Assembly: GCA_013368315.1 (NCBI GenBank) | Contig: JAACJM010000108.1 | Coordinates: 124,001-188,000, forward strand | Direction of reading: 5' to 3' | DNA: 64,000 bases | From: Tetrapyrgos nigripes | Taxonomy: Eukaryota > Basidiomycota > Agaricomycetes > Agaricales > Campanellaceae | In this document: positions 35,193 to 47,637 of the stretch, piece by piece | How positions within the stretch are numbered: the stretch's first letter is position 1 | How the letters are laid out: every line of letters starts with the position of its first letter | Notes under the pieces: model-generated | Database searches by the model: none | The model's input: the letters and a program-made list of their open reading frames with translations, nothing else | Told to the model about the DNA's origin: nothing | Made by a program: the position numbers and the translations under genes

Positions 35193-37108
35193 ACATTTCC
35201 CTGGTCAGCTAACCCAATCTCTACATACATCTCATAAGCCTCACTGATGCCATATTGCAGTACATGGTTGGCTGAAGATTCTAAAGTGGATGCTACCTCA
35301 CATCCATTTAGTGTCGTTCCATGAGATGGACCATCACCAAGAAGACTTTGGCTACCACCATGATGATAGAGGCCAGTCAGGAGATGGAGACAATAGCAAG
35401 AATGGTTATTTGGTCTGTCTGGGACGCTGTAGGGGCTAGACATACACTAGGTTTTCTTGGTCATGATGAGGGACCCAGTGTTGACTTCATGAGTTGGCTA
35501 AACCCTTATATGGTGATTTTTGGTAGTCTAATGCGACTTTTTATGTCCCATGTCCAGTCTTCATCTTGGTGTTGAAGCTCCAGCACCTCACACTCAGTAC
35601 TGGCAATGAAAAGTCGATTTTCACTTGGGCCTCAAGTTGACACGATCAAGTCTCATTGTGGTAGACCAGCACACATAGTACCCTTGCAAATGGATTATTG
35701 TCTCTGACTATACTGGGATCACCAGTCTCACCAGTCATTACTTCAGAATCATACCATGAAATCTTACTGCAATTGTTGTGTCCCATCATGAAAGACAAAG
35801 GAGAATGCTCAAGTGCCTGGGATCAAGTGATGGGTATAAGCCTCCTGCCAGTGCCACATGCAGGCACTCTGCTTTCTTTCATCTGTCCCTGGTGGCCACA
35901 TTTTCATACTTGATGCGATGTCTTTCAACATAAGTAGGACTTCCCAGCATATCTATGGCATCCTCAAAGTTGCTTACTGCTCTCATTTTTAGTACCTCAA
36001 AGCCAACCTGAAGATTGCAATTCCACAGATGCTCAAAAACTTGGCCAAAGCTGCTGGTGCCTGCCAAGATACTTCCTTTCAAGCCATCCCCATCTACCAG
36101 AGTACCACCACATCCTGGAAACCATTTGTAGATTACCCATGTACTGACATCACATATCCTGACTAAAAACTCTTTGTCTGGCATTGCCACTGGTGCCAAA
36201 CAGGACGAGCTCATCTCTATGGATGTTGTGGAATTGCTTTGTCAATATTGGCCATGGATGTGGGCATGGATATCCTTCTTCATTCGTACTTATGACAAGC
36301 CATCCATCTGTAATGGGGAAGTAGCAGTTTCAGGACTCATTCCTCTCTGTTGCCTCTTCTTTGATGTATTCCTTGTGTATTCCCTTACATCTCCCAAGAG
36401 GATCGTTGACAATCTCATCTGTTCGCAGGGGAACAATTCTTCTGGAATGTGCTGGCACATAGTTTTGATGCCCAGACAACAAACAACTGGTGTCTTACCA
36501 TTCGGAACCTTGTCAGTGTCGGAAATTTCATTTCAGCATTATAATGACATAAGCATTGGAAGTCCATTACAATTGCCGGCATTGGGCCAAATTGGTTACG
36601 CCACTGGCTGCCGGCTTATAAGGTGCTTATAATATTAATAGTCAAATCACCCAGAAGCCAGGAGTATGAAACGCTGTCTGGGACTGAGATTAATGTATGG
36701 GACAGTGTATGGAATAGATTGAATGCGCATAGGGCACCGTACAGTAGGCTAGATTCAGGTATGATATGAGGAACAATACTACTAGTAAAAGCAGATAGCG
36801 GTGGCATCGTGAGGCGTGTGAACTTTGTTACCTTCTCCACATCGCAATGCGTACATTGCCCAAGTTCATAGGCTAGACTCATCGTTCCCTATCGCCAATG
36901 TCGGGCCTGGCACAGCTTCCATCCAGGAAATATAACTCTATCATGGCCATATTTCTCCAACTCGCAATTTTGGGAATATATCACTCAATGTCACATTTGA
37001 ATGAATTATGAACCTTGGCAGGTACCGGTTAGTAGCCCTGGTGGGTAACCTGTCTGCTCCAAAGTATGTAGATAGTTTCACCATAGCAGAAATGAGTAGC
37101 TAGACATA
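35193..37108. other. No gene recognised
   Basis: Open frames on both strands up to ~150 codons (for example 36174-36632 and 36214-35879) show no motif I can name. Possible remnants of transposon genes. Confidence 0.35.
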
Positions 37109-37414
37109 ATGAAGTATTTTTTGAAACAGTCTACCATTGCTTTTTCTACTTTCAAAGATTTCAGCCACAGTTTGGCATGTGAAGAGAAACCTTACGCAAT
37201 TGCTCTTGTTCAACCTTATAAAGTGGTAGCTCGGAATCGAAGAAGTGAAATCGACAGGGCATTAGGTTTAATTCAAATCCGTAAAGAAGATAACAGTGAG
37301 CTCATCCCCGTCGCTTCCATTATTCAAGGAGTCGTTGCTGTTGATGTTGATGATGAGTCACTCATCCCAGAGAAATTCATTTTTGACTTGCTTGATGGAG
37401 ATCTCTTTTTATGA
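37109..37414 (+). CDS. Hypothetical protein, transposon-associated type
   Basis: One exon of 101 residues with the segments 'EEKPYAIALVQPY', 'LIPVASIIQGVVAVDVDD' and 'FIFDLLDGDLFL'. The series of short beta-strand-like pieces ending in an aspartate-rich 'D(L)DGD(L)FL' resembles C-terminal parts of uncharacterised proteins I associate with repeat-rich basidiomycete regions. That association is from memory and I cannot name a family. It may be only the last exon of a longer, broken gene, since upstream DNA does not extend the frame. Confidence 0.35.
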   Translation: MKYFLKQSTIAFSTFKDFSHSLACEEKPYAIALVQPYKVVARNRRSEIDRALGLIQIRKEDNSELIPVASIIQGVVAVDVDDESLIPEKFIFDLLDGDLFL

Positions 37415-37633
37415 ATGAAAGACATGTTTCCAGGATATACCGATGTATGTTAATCACATCTTGGAGGCTGCACAATATGTATGTATGACTTACAGTCTGA
37501 ATCATGTAACTCTTTGAGTTATTAGCGTGATAGAAGATAAATTCAACCTTGAGGCAAAGCTTATTCTCCACAACTTGTACCAGAACCACATCGATGTCCA
37601 TCCCGAGTCACTCATCCAAGCTTACCTTTCATC

Positions 37634-38804
37634 ATGTCTGCCTCAACAATAAATTCAACTGCAAATATTAGGGAGAATGATGATGACTTGACCCGCATTG
37701 AGCTTCCTGCTGTGAATGCATTGCCAGCAGTCCTTCTTGACATATGTGCCGTTCCTGAAAATTTCCTTTCACTTTTCTCTGTGGTTTTTTTGCTTACACA
37801 GTTCTTCCAGAGTCTACGAAAATCTCAAATTAAAAACCAGGAGCTTAGGAAACGCTGCACCGATCTTCGACGACAGGTCACAGAACTTCAGTCACAGGCA
37901 CAAACCACAACACGCAGTGGCCAAGCCAAGAAGCAAGGCGATTCAAGTCTTAGTGAAGCACTCCAGGCCCACACTCATCTATTCGGAAAACACTACGCAC
38001 TCATCATTCAACCTTGGATTGATACTGCAATTTTCCTGCAGCCTCCATCATCAGACGCTCCAGATCCCAATTCCCTTGATCGGTATCAAACATTTGAGGT
38101 CTACAAGAATGGAGATGCAGCAGAGTTATACAGGTATCTGGAGACTGCACTGGATCTAGTCGATGCCGCGATGAGTCTTCCTGCTTTTCGAGACGAGGTG
38201 CATGCCATCTATTTTTAACCAGCATTCTTCTAATTAAATGATCATCAGTTTGTGAAGCAGGTCAATAATGAACAATTGGTCTCACTCAAGACCCTTTGTG
38301 ACAATGCTATTTTCATCTTCACGGATCTTCATCTTTCGAATACAATCTTACATGTATCGTGCTCTCATTATCAAAGGTCAAATTGAGAAAGCAGAGTATA
38401 CAACACTCCTATTTGACTACTACAACAAGCGCGTGTTTCAATCAGATGGAGATGGGGAGCACTTTACTGGGCTGGACGAGTTGGAGGAGATGACAGAAAT
38501 GATGGATCGCTTGTATGCTCCAGGGACTGATGCCAGTATCAGCACACCTGGAACATCTTCCACTAATCAATTGTCGCTTCCCCCTCCTTCTACATCTGCA
38601 CATGCACATGTGCCAGTGCCAAATACACCCTCATGTCACCCTTCCGGTCCAGGTGATGTAATCCCAGCTGCTGTCAGTATGCCATGGGTACAGCCAACAC
38701 CTGCAGGGGTACCTGAACCCATGCAGACACCAACAATTGACGCACCTGAAGCTGCTCGGCCTCTCCGTGCCACCAGGTCGCAAGCGTGCAGTGCTCGGAA
38801 ATAA
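37634..38804 (+). pseudogene. Hypothetical coiled-coil protein, probably broken
   Basis: A first exon (37634-38197) encodes a hydrophobic segment near residue 45-60 and then a basic coiled coil ('NQELRKRCTDLRRQVTELQ'). It ends in 'SLPAFRDE' before a plausible 51-bp intron (38198-38248). The next block ('FVKQVNNEQLVSLKTLCDNA') runs into a stop. The continuing frame is shifted (38347-38804: 'FDYYNKRVFQSDGDGEHFTGLDELEEM'), ending in a Pro/Ser-rich tail. Without a clean join between blocks 2 and 3 this looks like a decayed gene of an unnamed family. It follows the 37109 frame by 220 bp on the same strand. Confidence 0.45.
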
Positions 38805-39021
38805 TCAGGTATGAATATATACATTTACTTGCATTTACCTGACATTGTACTGTACCATACTATGTTCTCTCATTGAAATTGATTCATTTGTATATACACA
38901 CACTTGGTTTTGGAACGAATGACTGCAGCAAGTGAGTCATAGAGACACCAACAAGCAGGGTAAGCGTGTACTCCGTGCCTTCAATAGATGGTCGAAATGA
39001 GCTAGGGCTCTACACTTAGAT

Positions 39022-39112
39022 CGGCAGCTTGGCCTAGAAGTCTATAGCGTGTGTTTCATGGAAATTACCTAACACTTGGTGAGGTCGGTGGTTCGATTCT
39101 CGCAAGTTACTC
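39022..39112 (+). repeat. tRNA-like sequence (possible SINE head)
   Basis: A degenerate A box (CTTGGCCTAGAAG, 39028-39040) and a good B box (GGTTCGATTCT, 39090-39100) are at tRNA-like spacing. The arms do not pair well enough for a working tRNA, so a SINE head or tRNA pseudogene fits better. Confidence 0.3.
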
Positions 39113-39380
39113 ATGATAATATGCAAGCACACAAGTCTAATACATAGAGCAGTTGGTACATGTTTTTCTTTGCCATGTCAATATGCTACCCGACACCCAT
39201 CAGCTCGGCTCCAAATTATAATGGGGCATAACGCCGTCAAGCCGCCATCTTATCATTATTTCCTCTTTTCAATAATGGGCCGTAATGCCAGATTTCATTA
39301 TTGTCATTATGAGGGCTCACAGCCAGTTATGGCCAGATTTGGAGATTTCCAACAAGAAGCATCCATAAGTTAGCTCCATC

Positions 39381-40510
39381 ATGAAAGATGCCTTTGGCGA
39401 AGCAGACCCCAAGTTCTACTCAATGGCAGTCAAATACATTGTTTCTATCTCCCAATCCCCAGCCAATGTCACAAAACTAACTTCTGTCACTGGGATCCTT
39501 ACCCTGGTGTTTGGGTATGCTCCTCAAATCCAATGCAATGTTCTCCTTCAGGAAGCTTTAGAACCACTCATACTTGTTTTTCAAAAGCCCATGACCACTG
39601 CAGATTCAGACCTTTCAATGAGACAGTGTCCTGCCTTTCAGAATGCCTGATGTTTCTCCAGGTAGCACTTCGAAGTAGAGGACATGTAGCCATGGTTGCT
39701 GCACTTGAAAACTGACTGCTTCCAGCCCTGGTTTGCTCAATGTGTACTAGGACACAATAATGTACGGGTCTGTGCACTTGATGTCATTCAGACAGTCTAT
39801 GAAGATATCCTCAAGGCAATTAGTGCACAATCTACCAGTTTGGCTATCTTGAGGGTTTTGAGGAAATCTTTGGCAACCATCAAGGAAATCTGGAGCCTTT
39901 TAAGGCGAAATGAGATGCATTCAAAAGCATGGTGGAAGATCAAATTACATACAGAGATCTTTGGAAGCAAGCAGGAACTATAATGGTAGGCCAGGCAATC
40001 CATCACCATGTATGTATCCTTCACTGATGTGTCATTCATTTTTATTTTTCAGTGTTCAGGGTGTCACACTACCTGCAGCTCAAAGCTCTATCAGTGTTCG
40101 CAGTGTCAATACAACTGCTTCTGCAGCAAGCAATGCCAGAAATCCAGCTAGAAGAGCCATCAACTGGCATGCCAGACAGCATATCGAGAACAAATTGGTC
40201 AGTGAGATTGTTCAATGTAGTATGCCATGTAGGCTGACTGCTTTCATAGCTTCTAGAGAGCAGGATGCCTCCCCTAGATGCCCTTGATGTAGATTATCTC
40301 TGGTTTGTAGTCAAGGAGACCATCATCTCTGCCAACAGGACACTACATCTGAGGACCAGGCTTATCGCACAGCCAATCCTTCTTACCCATCTGACAAACC
40401 TCTAATCCATATTCATTATTACGACTGCATTCCAGTTCAGTGTGAAGTGATGTCAATGGACAGTGCACTCAGGCTAGTTCAAGATGGAGTCTTTTATGAA
40501 CAGCTCTGCT
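39381..40510 (+). pseudogene. MYND zinc-finger protein, inactivated
   Basis: Helical, HEAT/ARM-like segments are read in pieces from 39381 ('KFYSMAVKYIVSISQSP', 'CVLGHNNVRVCALDVIQTVY') up to 'YRDLWKQAGTIM'. An intron ends at 40052 and the MYND finger follows: 'CSGCHTTCSSKLYQCSQCQY' then 'NCFCSKQCQKSS', a stop, 'KSHQLAC'. All seven Cys and the His of the finger can be read. The conserved Trp in the finger is a TAG (TGG to TAG). Downstream 'PSDKPLIHIHYYDCIPV' resembles the C-terminal domain of large Agaricomycete MYND families. Frame changes upstream and the stop make this a pseudogene. MYND fingers bind proline-rich partner proteins. Confidence 0.65.
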
Positions 40511-41611
40511 GAATTGCATGCTCTGGCAGCTGTTTTCCCTATGGATCAGGCAGAGCCCCAGTATCTTCATGCAGCTTGTGCCCCCCTGTCATGAGCAACA
40601 GTCTTGGACTCAAGTTGAGTCTCAGTCTTGTAGTGGTGGACTATAATGATTTCTCAAATGTTGTGTACTACTAATTTGCTGATACACAGTGGGTATATGA
40701 TGTACAAGTATTAGAGTAATTATAATGTCTACTCACGACAAGAGAGGTTGCCTGTGGTATCATTAATTCGTCCTGGGCATAATCAGCCTTTACATCAGGG
40801 TCTTCAGTGGGTTTTTCTTACAGTAAGCTGGACTGTACATACAGGCATCTTCCTTATTTAGAAGGAGTGGTCAGTCAATCAGGCCCAGAGGTCCTTTCAA
40901 CATCGTGTAATAAATTAAAAATTTTGACCACCCTTGCTGCTTGCATAAAAAGTAATAATTCTACAAACTTGTCTTAAGTGGGCCAGTGAAGCTCTCACTG
41001 GCATGTACAAATCCAACAGGCATTATTTTTTCATTCCTCATTAGAAAAAGTAAAAGTGCAGAACTTAATGCACTCATCATCCAGCCTGTGGCCAACTCCT
41101 CATGTGTTAGTAGTTACTAGTAAGAGGATATAGTAAAAGTATGTGTCATCATATTCTTCTGAGGGAACTTTGCTGAAATACGTGAAAGAAAAAACGAGAG
41201 AGAAAAAAGAGATGAAGGAGGCAGAGAGTCCAAAATTAGATGGGATGATAGAGACCTCGTTGAACTGTTAGATAAGCTAGAGGGCCACAAAACAATTGAT
41301 TTGATGCAGTAAAGTAAATACAAGTACAAGACTTGGAGGCTACAGAGATTACAGAGATTAGTTCTAAACTGAGGAGTCTGAGTCCTGACTCAACACTAGA
41401 GCCAAAGAGGGTAGTGTCAAACAAAGCCAAACCACTGCTTAACGGGAACTGGGGCCTGTAGATGCAGAGGTGCCAAACAAAGCCAAACCACCGCTTAAAT
41501 GGTGAAAAAGGTCCAATAAAGTACGAACCTCATTACATTTGGATTCGTAACCACCAAAGCCCATGCAGAGGTAGGAAAGAGGAAAGAGCTCGAATCAGAT
41601 AAAACTGGTCT
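40511..41611. other. No gene recognised
   Basis: No recognisable frames. The last ~150 bp are the 3' flank of the OPT gene on the other strand; a short repeat (AAACAAAGCCAAACCACCGCTT-like, first 20 bases shared) occurs at ~41417 and ~41474. Confidence 0.4.
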
Positions 41612-44186
41612 CTAAGCCCATGTTGTAGGACCAAAAGTGCCTGTCTCACTGATCCTTAATGGCATACCCATGACATCAGCAGTATTCTGCCACACAGTGT
41701 TGCCCCACCAATTGAGCTCGAAACCGCCCTTGGGCAACTGGACAGTGAAGAAAATGACCACGATACCAATGGCGACACCGGCATCCAGGCCAGCGGAGAG
41801 GATATAATTGTAACGCATCCACCATCGGAAGCGGAGGCGACGCATGAGGTAGTTAAAGATGAAACCGATGAGAGCCCATGAGGCGTAGTTGATACCGCTT
41901 GCAGGAGGGATGGCACCAACACCAGCGAAGAAAACTGGGATGTTGATGTATCTCCAGAAGGACAAGGGGTAGCGGCAGGCGAGGAGGTAGAAGGGAATAG
42001 GGAGGATGGAACCGATGAGGTAGAAGTACAGAAGAGAGTTGTAGGGCATGCCAGGGCTGAACATCCTTCTGGGACCAACACCACCCCAGATGAGAGAGGC
42101 AGCGGCGAAAGAGTTGGTTCCGGGACAACTGAAACCGTCTTTCTGGTTGGGCGTGCAAATGTCTTCAATGTTGGAAAACATGATATCCTGGATGGTGACA
42201 ACCACGAAACAGCTAACGACGGAAGCGACGACTTGGCAGGAGAACATGACACGAGGAGGGATCTTCATGTAGTGACCGAGCTTAAGATCACCGGCGAACA
42301 TAACTGCTTGGTTGGTTCCGATGTAAGCAATCGCTTTGAAGATCATGTTGGCGATGGGGCGCTCAGGGAGTGCGTAGCCAGCAATGAGTTCGTGAATGAC
42401 CTGCATGTTGCCAATCCGTTGGTTGGTGATGGCTTGGAGCATGGACAAGGGAACGGATAGGATGGCTGCGAGCAGGAACCCGAACAAAGCTGCCCAGACC
42501 GGGAGCTGAGTAGTGAAGAGGTGGATCGAAACCAGCAAGAAGACCATGGCGATCACACCGACCAAACCGTACCAGTACAATGGCACCTCGGGGTAGGCCT
42601 GCATGAGACGTGAGTGAACATCACGTTCATCCTTCAAGCTCGAGCGGAAGCGGCGAGCAATATCACGACCGAACCACAGGAAAGTGTGGACAAATACGGC
42701 AGTGAAAGCGGCGAAGGCACAAGCGTAGGCGACGGCCAAGGTTGCAGGGATGAAGACGGGAGAGTAGTTGTGGTATTTGGCAGAGTCGAACAAGCCATCA
42801 GTAACAACTTGAGTGGGGTCATAAGGTGCACCAGTATTGTCGAAAGACAAGAAAGATGAAATGGGCAGGAAAGCGGTGTTAAAAGTGTTCGAGACTAAAT
42901 CAAAGCGAATGAGAAAATGAGCAAATTAACGGGGAAACTGATTGCGTACAATAAATGGCGGGTGCCACAACCCAAAACATGAGCATAAGGGCAATGATAG
43001 TGTTCAATTCAGACCACCACTGAAGAAAAGTCAGCACGATGTGACCGCTAGATCAAACAGACACATACCGGTGTGACCAAAGGACTACCAATGTACGCAA
43101 TCATCGACCAGTCGAAAGTAAGGATCCCCATACCAAGACCAGTGTTCGTGCCGAACAGCGTGTTGACAACAACATTGTTGGGTGCAATCCAGCACGCCCA
43201 GTTAAAGATGCTGAGAGCAGTGAACAAGTACCCAGGAAGCCAATACCATGCAAAGCTACCAAAGACGACGAGGAGGAAAAAGCGTTCTCGCGACATGTGT
43301 CCGCGATCACGTTTCCCATAAGTTTTGTGCAAGGTGTTGAAAAGAGCAGAGTTAACCAGTGCACCGGGCCAGATCATGGAGGAGGGCCATACAACGAACT
43401 GACGGAGCATGCCGCCGAGAGAGAACCCCAGGACTTGGGAACCCAAGACCAGGAGGATTTTGTAGGCATACGTGAGCTGTTGGTTGTAAAAAAAGATCTG
43501 GGTAGCGATGATGTCGGTTGCGTAGGCACCACTGGCGGTAAGGTTCGCCATGATAGTGATGCAGACGTGCTCCTTAATGGTGAAGGGTCCTGGGTTAAGA
43601 GTCCATCGGAAGCCAAAGGTGTTGAGCTCGTAGGTAGGTAAGATCCTCTCCAAGAGCTTTCCGAAAGGCAGCGAGATCAACTGGACAACTATACCAGTGA
43701 TGTAGACGGAAGGATCTGAAATCTTAAATATGAGAGTAGATACTAGAAAGTAGACTGAAATATACATACAGCGAGTTCCGAAGAACTGGTTCAGACCAGT
43801 GACAACACAAGTGAAGAATATACCAAGGAACCACATTCTGAAAGTGTTCACAGGGATGGTGGGGTCGTCTACACTTGACACTGCCGCACGAACTTCGGGA
43901 TAAGGTGATTCGCTGAGGAAGCATCAATACATAGAACACAGATGAAAAGTGAAGAGTGAACGTACTCATCAAAGTCAATGGCGGTAGAGTTGCGATATTC
44001 TGCCCTCGAAGTGGAGAAACGATCTGAGTCCGGGTCATTGAGGTCAATGTTGGGATCGTTAAGATGTTCCATAACGAAATCGGTGTCGATGTCTTCGGTG
44101 ACATCAGGGACATGACGAGGGCATAAGTACTGCATAGGGAATGGGACGCTGGCCGTCGAAGTAGAGTAGACTTTGATGTCTTCCAT
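41612..44186 (-). CDS. OPT-family oligopeptide transporter, five exons
   Basis: Exons 44186-43966, 43912-43770, 43715-43069, 43019-42950 and 42894-41612 have matching phases and GT-AG introns of 49-55 bp, giving 787 residues. The cytosolic N terminus ends in 'DDESPYPEVRAAVS', followed by 'VNTFRMWFLG', 'NQFFGTRYPSV' (rebuilt across intron 2), and then repeated hydrophobic spans, roughly 14-16 in all. 'YASWALIGFIFNYLMRR' and the C-terminal 'GTFGPTTWA' are also typical of fungal OPT proteins. These are proton-coupled plasma-membrane transporters of tetra- and pentapeptides, glutathione or related compounds. No lesion was seen in any exon. The upstream 200 bp contain no clear TATA box. It stands alone between repeat-rich blocks. 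Confidence 0.93.
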
Positions 44187-44962
44187 GGCAAAGACTGACT
44201 GAGGCAGACTTGTTCAAGGAGAACCGCAGCTGAAGGCGGAGGGGGGTGAAGGGAAGGTGGGGAGAGAACAGTGGCTCAAAGCTGGTTTTATGAACATTTG
44301 AATCTAGAGACGTCAGAAGTTGCAGAGAACAAGATTGAAACTATGAACAAAAAAGATGCAATGGTTTGCTTGTTGGCGCTTAGTAGTCATGAACCAAACT
44401 CTCTCGAACCACTACTCCTGGATCTCCATGTAATCACCTGACACCAACAGCAATGCGGCGCAGCTCCTATTTGTCTGTTCGGCAAAAACTTGATTGATTT
44501 ACGGGAGAAGACCCGGATCCAACCAGTACTTCGATAAGTACCAGCGTTACTCGGAAAATGCAATTGACTCGCCGGATTTTGGTAGTTGCGATCGCAGTTG
44601 GGATTGCGTTTCGATAAACAAAAACGCTTGTCTCGAAACTCTCGGGAGAGGAGAGCGGGAGTCTGGATGTTCCTTTGCATCACTTCCCCTGTTCATGAGC
44701 CCCCCAGCATCCAGCAATTGGGTTCACGTAGCTCCTTGTAGCTAGTTCGGTGCGGCGTAGTCTCTCCCGGACAGACATTAAGTAACAGCGATCACAGAAG
44801 TGATGCATTAGCAGGTGCGGCGTAACAACCTTGTTCTGGACTTGTTCATTCATTCCGCCGTCATCAAGCAATCATCAAGAGACGCTTGTGCACACTCAGG
44901 CACGCCAAACTTTGATTCGAAGAAGCATATGAGCGAAGACTGATCGAAACTGTCCTGGAACT
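44187..44962. other. No gene recognised; 5' flank of the OPT gene
   Basis: Promoter of the OPT gene presumably lies in the first few hundred bases. No other feature was recognised. Confidence 0.4.
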
Positions 44963-45092
44963 CACGCCGAAAATACAAAAATATCCGCTCGGCAGAAAGG
45001 CGTACAGAAACACTTTTTTTACAGACATATCTTATATCAGTAGTAGTGATATGATCTATCCGTCGAGTGGATATTTTTGTCTTTTTGGCGTG
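44963..45092 (-). mobile_element. 130-bp MITE, copy 3
   Basis: Reverse orientation relative to copies 1 and 2, with the best-kept ends (CACGCCGAAAATACAAAAAT ... TTTTTGGCGTG). ACT flanks both sides (44960-44962, 45093-45095). Confidence 0.88.
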
Positions 45093-46468
45093 ACTCAGGA
45101 TAGGATAGGACTCTTACGCTTTCCCAGGAGGATGACATGTCGCATGCTCGCATTGCATCGAAGTCAGTGACAATGAGATGAGCTTGGAGTATAGGCTACA
45201 TAATTGGGTAGTATGTGAACGAGCATGACCATCAAAGAGAATCCAGCGTAAAACTTACTGTAACACAATCCGGAATATAGAGTCCATTCGTGTCTGAATG
45301 AAACCAGATAAGCTCCAAGACAGCCTGCAAGTTGCAACGCACATCCACAGAGACTCGGGATAGACACTTCTGCGCTGCAGCTGCCAAGTCCCCAAAAGAA
45401 ACAAGCAGAAGTCAAGGAAGTAAAGGGTACCATCTTCAAAGCTGCCAAGATGCCAAACGAGACAGCCAGAGCATCTCCTGGTTGGTTTCAATTTGAAGAG
45501 GATGTCGTCGTCGCGTGACCAATACCCGCTTACCCGACTACCACCAGCTCCTCCGTTCATCAACTGCCACTACTGAAGCCTTGCTGGATTCCAATGACTG
45601 AAAAACTCTCTGACGAGCGGAATTTCAATGCAAATCTAGACAACCTCGAGACTTGAAGGAGAGCCATGATTCTTGGAAGAGCTGTCCGAGTTGTGTCCGA
45701 GACTCCGAGTTATGATATGTCTAGCTATTAGATGGTGCCGACGAGGGCTAGGTATGTCTTCTTCATGTCTTCTCGCTATCGAGTAACTCAACTCACCATG
45801 GCCAGAAATAGCGACATTTTCTTTGCAATGATGACTCTGTCAAACAAAATGTACAGTGTTCCGATCTATCAAATCTCAAGCTTCAAGAACGAAGCTCTGT
45901 AATGTGTCTTTGATATTCTCTGTTCGTCGCTCGGTGAGTCATATCTGTAGAGTTGTCCCTATCAGGCTCATCGATATCTCTAGGGCCTTTGACCGAGATT
46001 CGTAACATTGGATCTGTTCCGCGACTCATTTCCGATTTCATCGCATCTTACATGCTCATGGCTCAGCTCGCTGCTGTTAGTTCCGCGAACCGGAAAGGGC
46101 GCCTTAAGAAGGAGTACATCGCAAGGTGCGCAGCCATTTCCTCAGAGATCTTTCCGACGTTGAGTAGCTTTTTAGTCGCTGCTGTTACTGGTGCTTCAAA
46201 GGAGCCGACAGGTCTATCCACTTAGCTTGCCTCCAGGCTCTAGCGTCTTCCGAGGTTCATCGTCCTTCGATGTCTGTTGCATCTACCGAGAAAATAAATT
46301 TAATTTCACCCCTGTGGACTGTCAAGTCACAATCCTTTGCGGACGTTGCGCGATTACTTCGATCGACTACAGAGATAGGAGCCAAGCGCAAGGACTTAAA
46401 ACCTGCACCTCGATGTAGGATTCTTCAGGGTCTTTCCCTTAGTCATTCCTTTTACCGTTGAGTACGAC
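45093..46468. other. No gene recognised
   Basis: A minus-strand frame at 45563-45164 and a plus-strand frame at 45953-46225 ('GSVPRLISDFIASYMLMAQL') are the longest, but neither shows a known domain. Confidence 0.35.
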
Positions 46469-47637
46469 ATGGTCGTTCTTTCCGCCTTCCTCTTCGCTTC
46501 TGCCTTGACGATTACGACGAAACCATTGCCCCTAAAGTTAGTATCACCGTTGGGCAGCTTTACGCTGCTAATCCTGGCCTTGATTGGGACGACCTGTATG
46601 TGTTATGCTTCATCCTTCACACTGCGTGCACTCATATCGTTCGGTGTAAAGGCAAATCGGTTTCTACTTGAATATCCCTTGTAAAGCCACCTCCGCGTCT
46701 TCTTCTTTTACAACCTCAAGTATAGCCACCTCCACGTCGTCTTCGTCTTCTGCAACCTCAAGTATAGTGGACACGAAAACTTGCAGTTCTCCGCTGATCA
46801 CAAAGATCACTGATGCTCTTAGTCAGTACCAGGACGCGAAACGCCTTTGCTCAACCATTTTGGGCCGTTCGGTTGCTACCCCAAACGTCGCAATTACCTC
46901 CATCGTCGGACAAACTGCTACCACTACCGGCTTCGCGACTGAATTGCCTACCTCTCTTACTATCAGTTCTGGGTCAAACACAGTCTCACAAACGACAACC
47001 ACCACTCCGACGATTACGACCACCGGCACCTCTACGATCACGACGATGTCCACTGTAAGTAGGACTGTCACTGATTCGGTCACCACTACATCCACTTTTA
47101 CATTGACCCCTCCAGTTAGTACTACGACTGTGTAGGTTTCTTTATATCAATTTTTATATTCAGAAGCTGACAGCTGATCTCAGGATTTCATACACCTTCG
47201 CTAAACGTAGGCCCTCCAAGTCCAACCTAGGTGACGTCTACCCAGACACTCTCAACTCTTTGAAAAAGGTTGACTTGGACAATGCCAAGACAGCATGCAA
47301 CTGCTTCCTCAGGCCTGTCCAAACCTCCACAGCCACATCCTTCATAACTCAAGCCACCACTGGATCCACGCAGACCGTAACACCCACTACCAACATCACT
47401 GTTCCCGCAGGAACAGTCACCTCCCTGAGCACCGTAACTGTAACCTCCACTATTTCCACCACCATTTTGACAACAGCCAACACCACGACTACTCATACCA
47501 CTCAAACGACAGCAAACACGACCACGTACACAACAGTAACAGCCCCAACTCCTATAGCCATAACCATACTACTGTACCATTACAGGTCACAGACCCCATT
47601 TTCCTTCCCAAAATGTCTGCTGGTCACAGGTCACTGA
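46469..47637 (+). pseudogene. LysM / Thr-rich secreted protein, probably frameshifted
   Basis: A frame from 46507 reads 'DETIAPKVSITVGQLYAANP' and 'GLDWDDL', is interrupted by a 56-bp intron (46596-46651), and resumes 'QIGFYLNIPCKATS'. This is the second helix and C-terminal half of a LysM domain, which binds chitin or peptidoglycan oligomers. Upstream, 'MVVLSAFLFASAL' (46469) would make a signal peptide but is in another frame, with no AG acceptor between, so the N-terminal part seems frameshifted. Downstream, a Ser/Thr-rich region includes 'ALSQYQDAKRLCSTILG' and, after a probable intron near 47133-47184, 'LDNAKTACNCFLRPVQTSTA' plus Thr runs. The 3' end runs into repeat DNA at ~47560. Fungal LysM proteins are secreted and often blunt chitin-triggered defences. 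Exon borders beyond the first intron are tentative. Confidence 0.55.

Noticed and set aside
39022..39112. Functional tRNA gene
   Set aside because: The T-arm and acceptor arm do not pair properly; only the promoter boxes resemble a tRNA.
47260..47637. Independent small Thr-rich gene
   Set aside because: It lacks a start and signal peptide and continues the Cys/Thr-rich pattern of the LysM gene upstream, so it is best read as a later exon.
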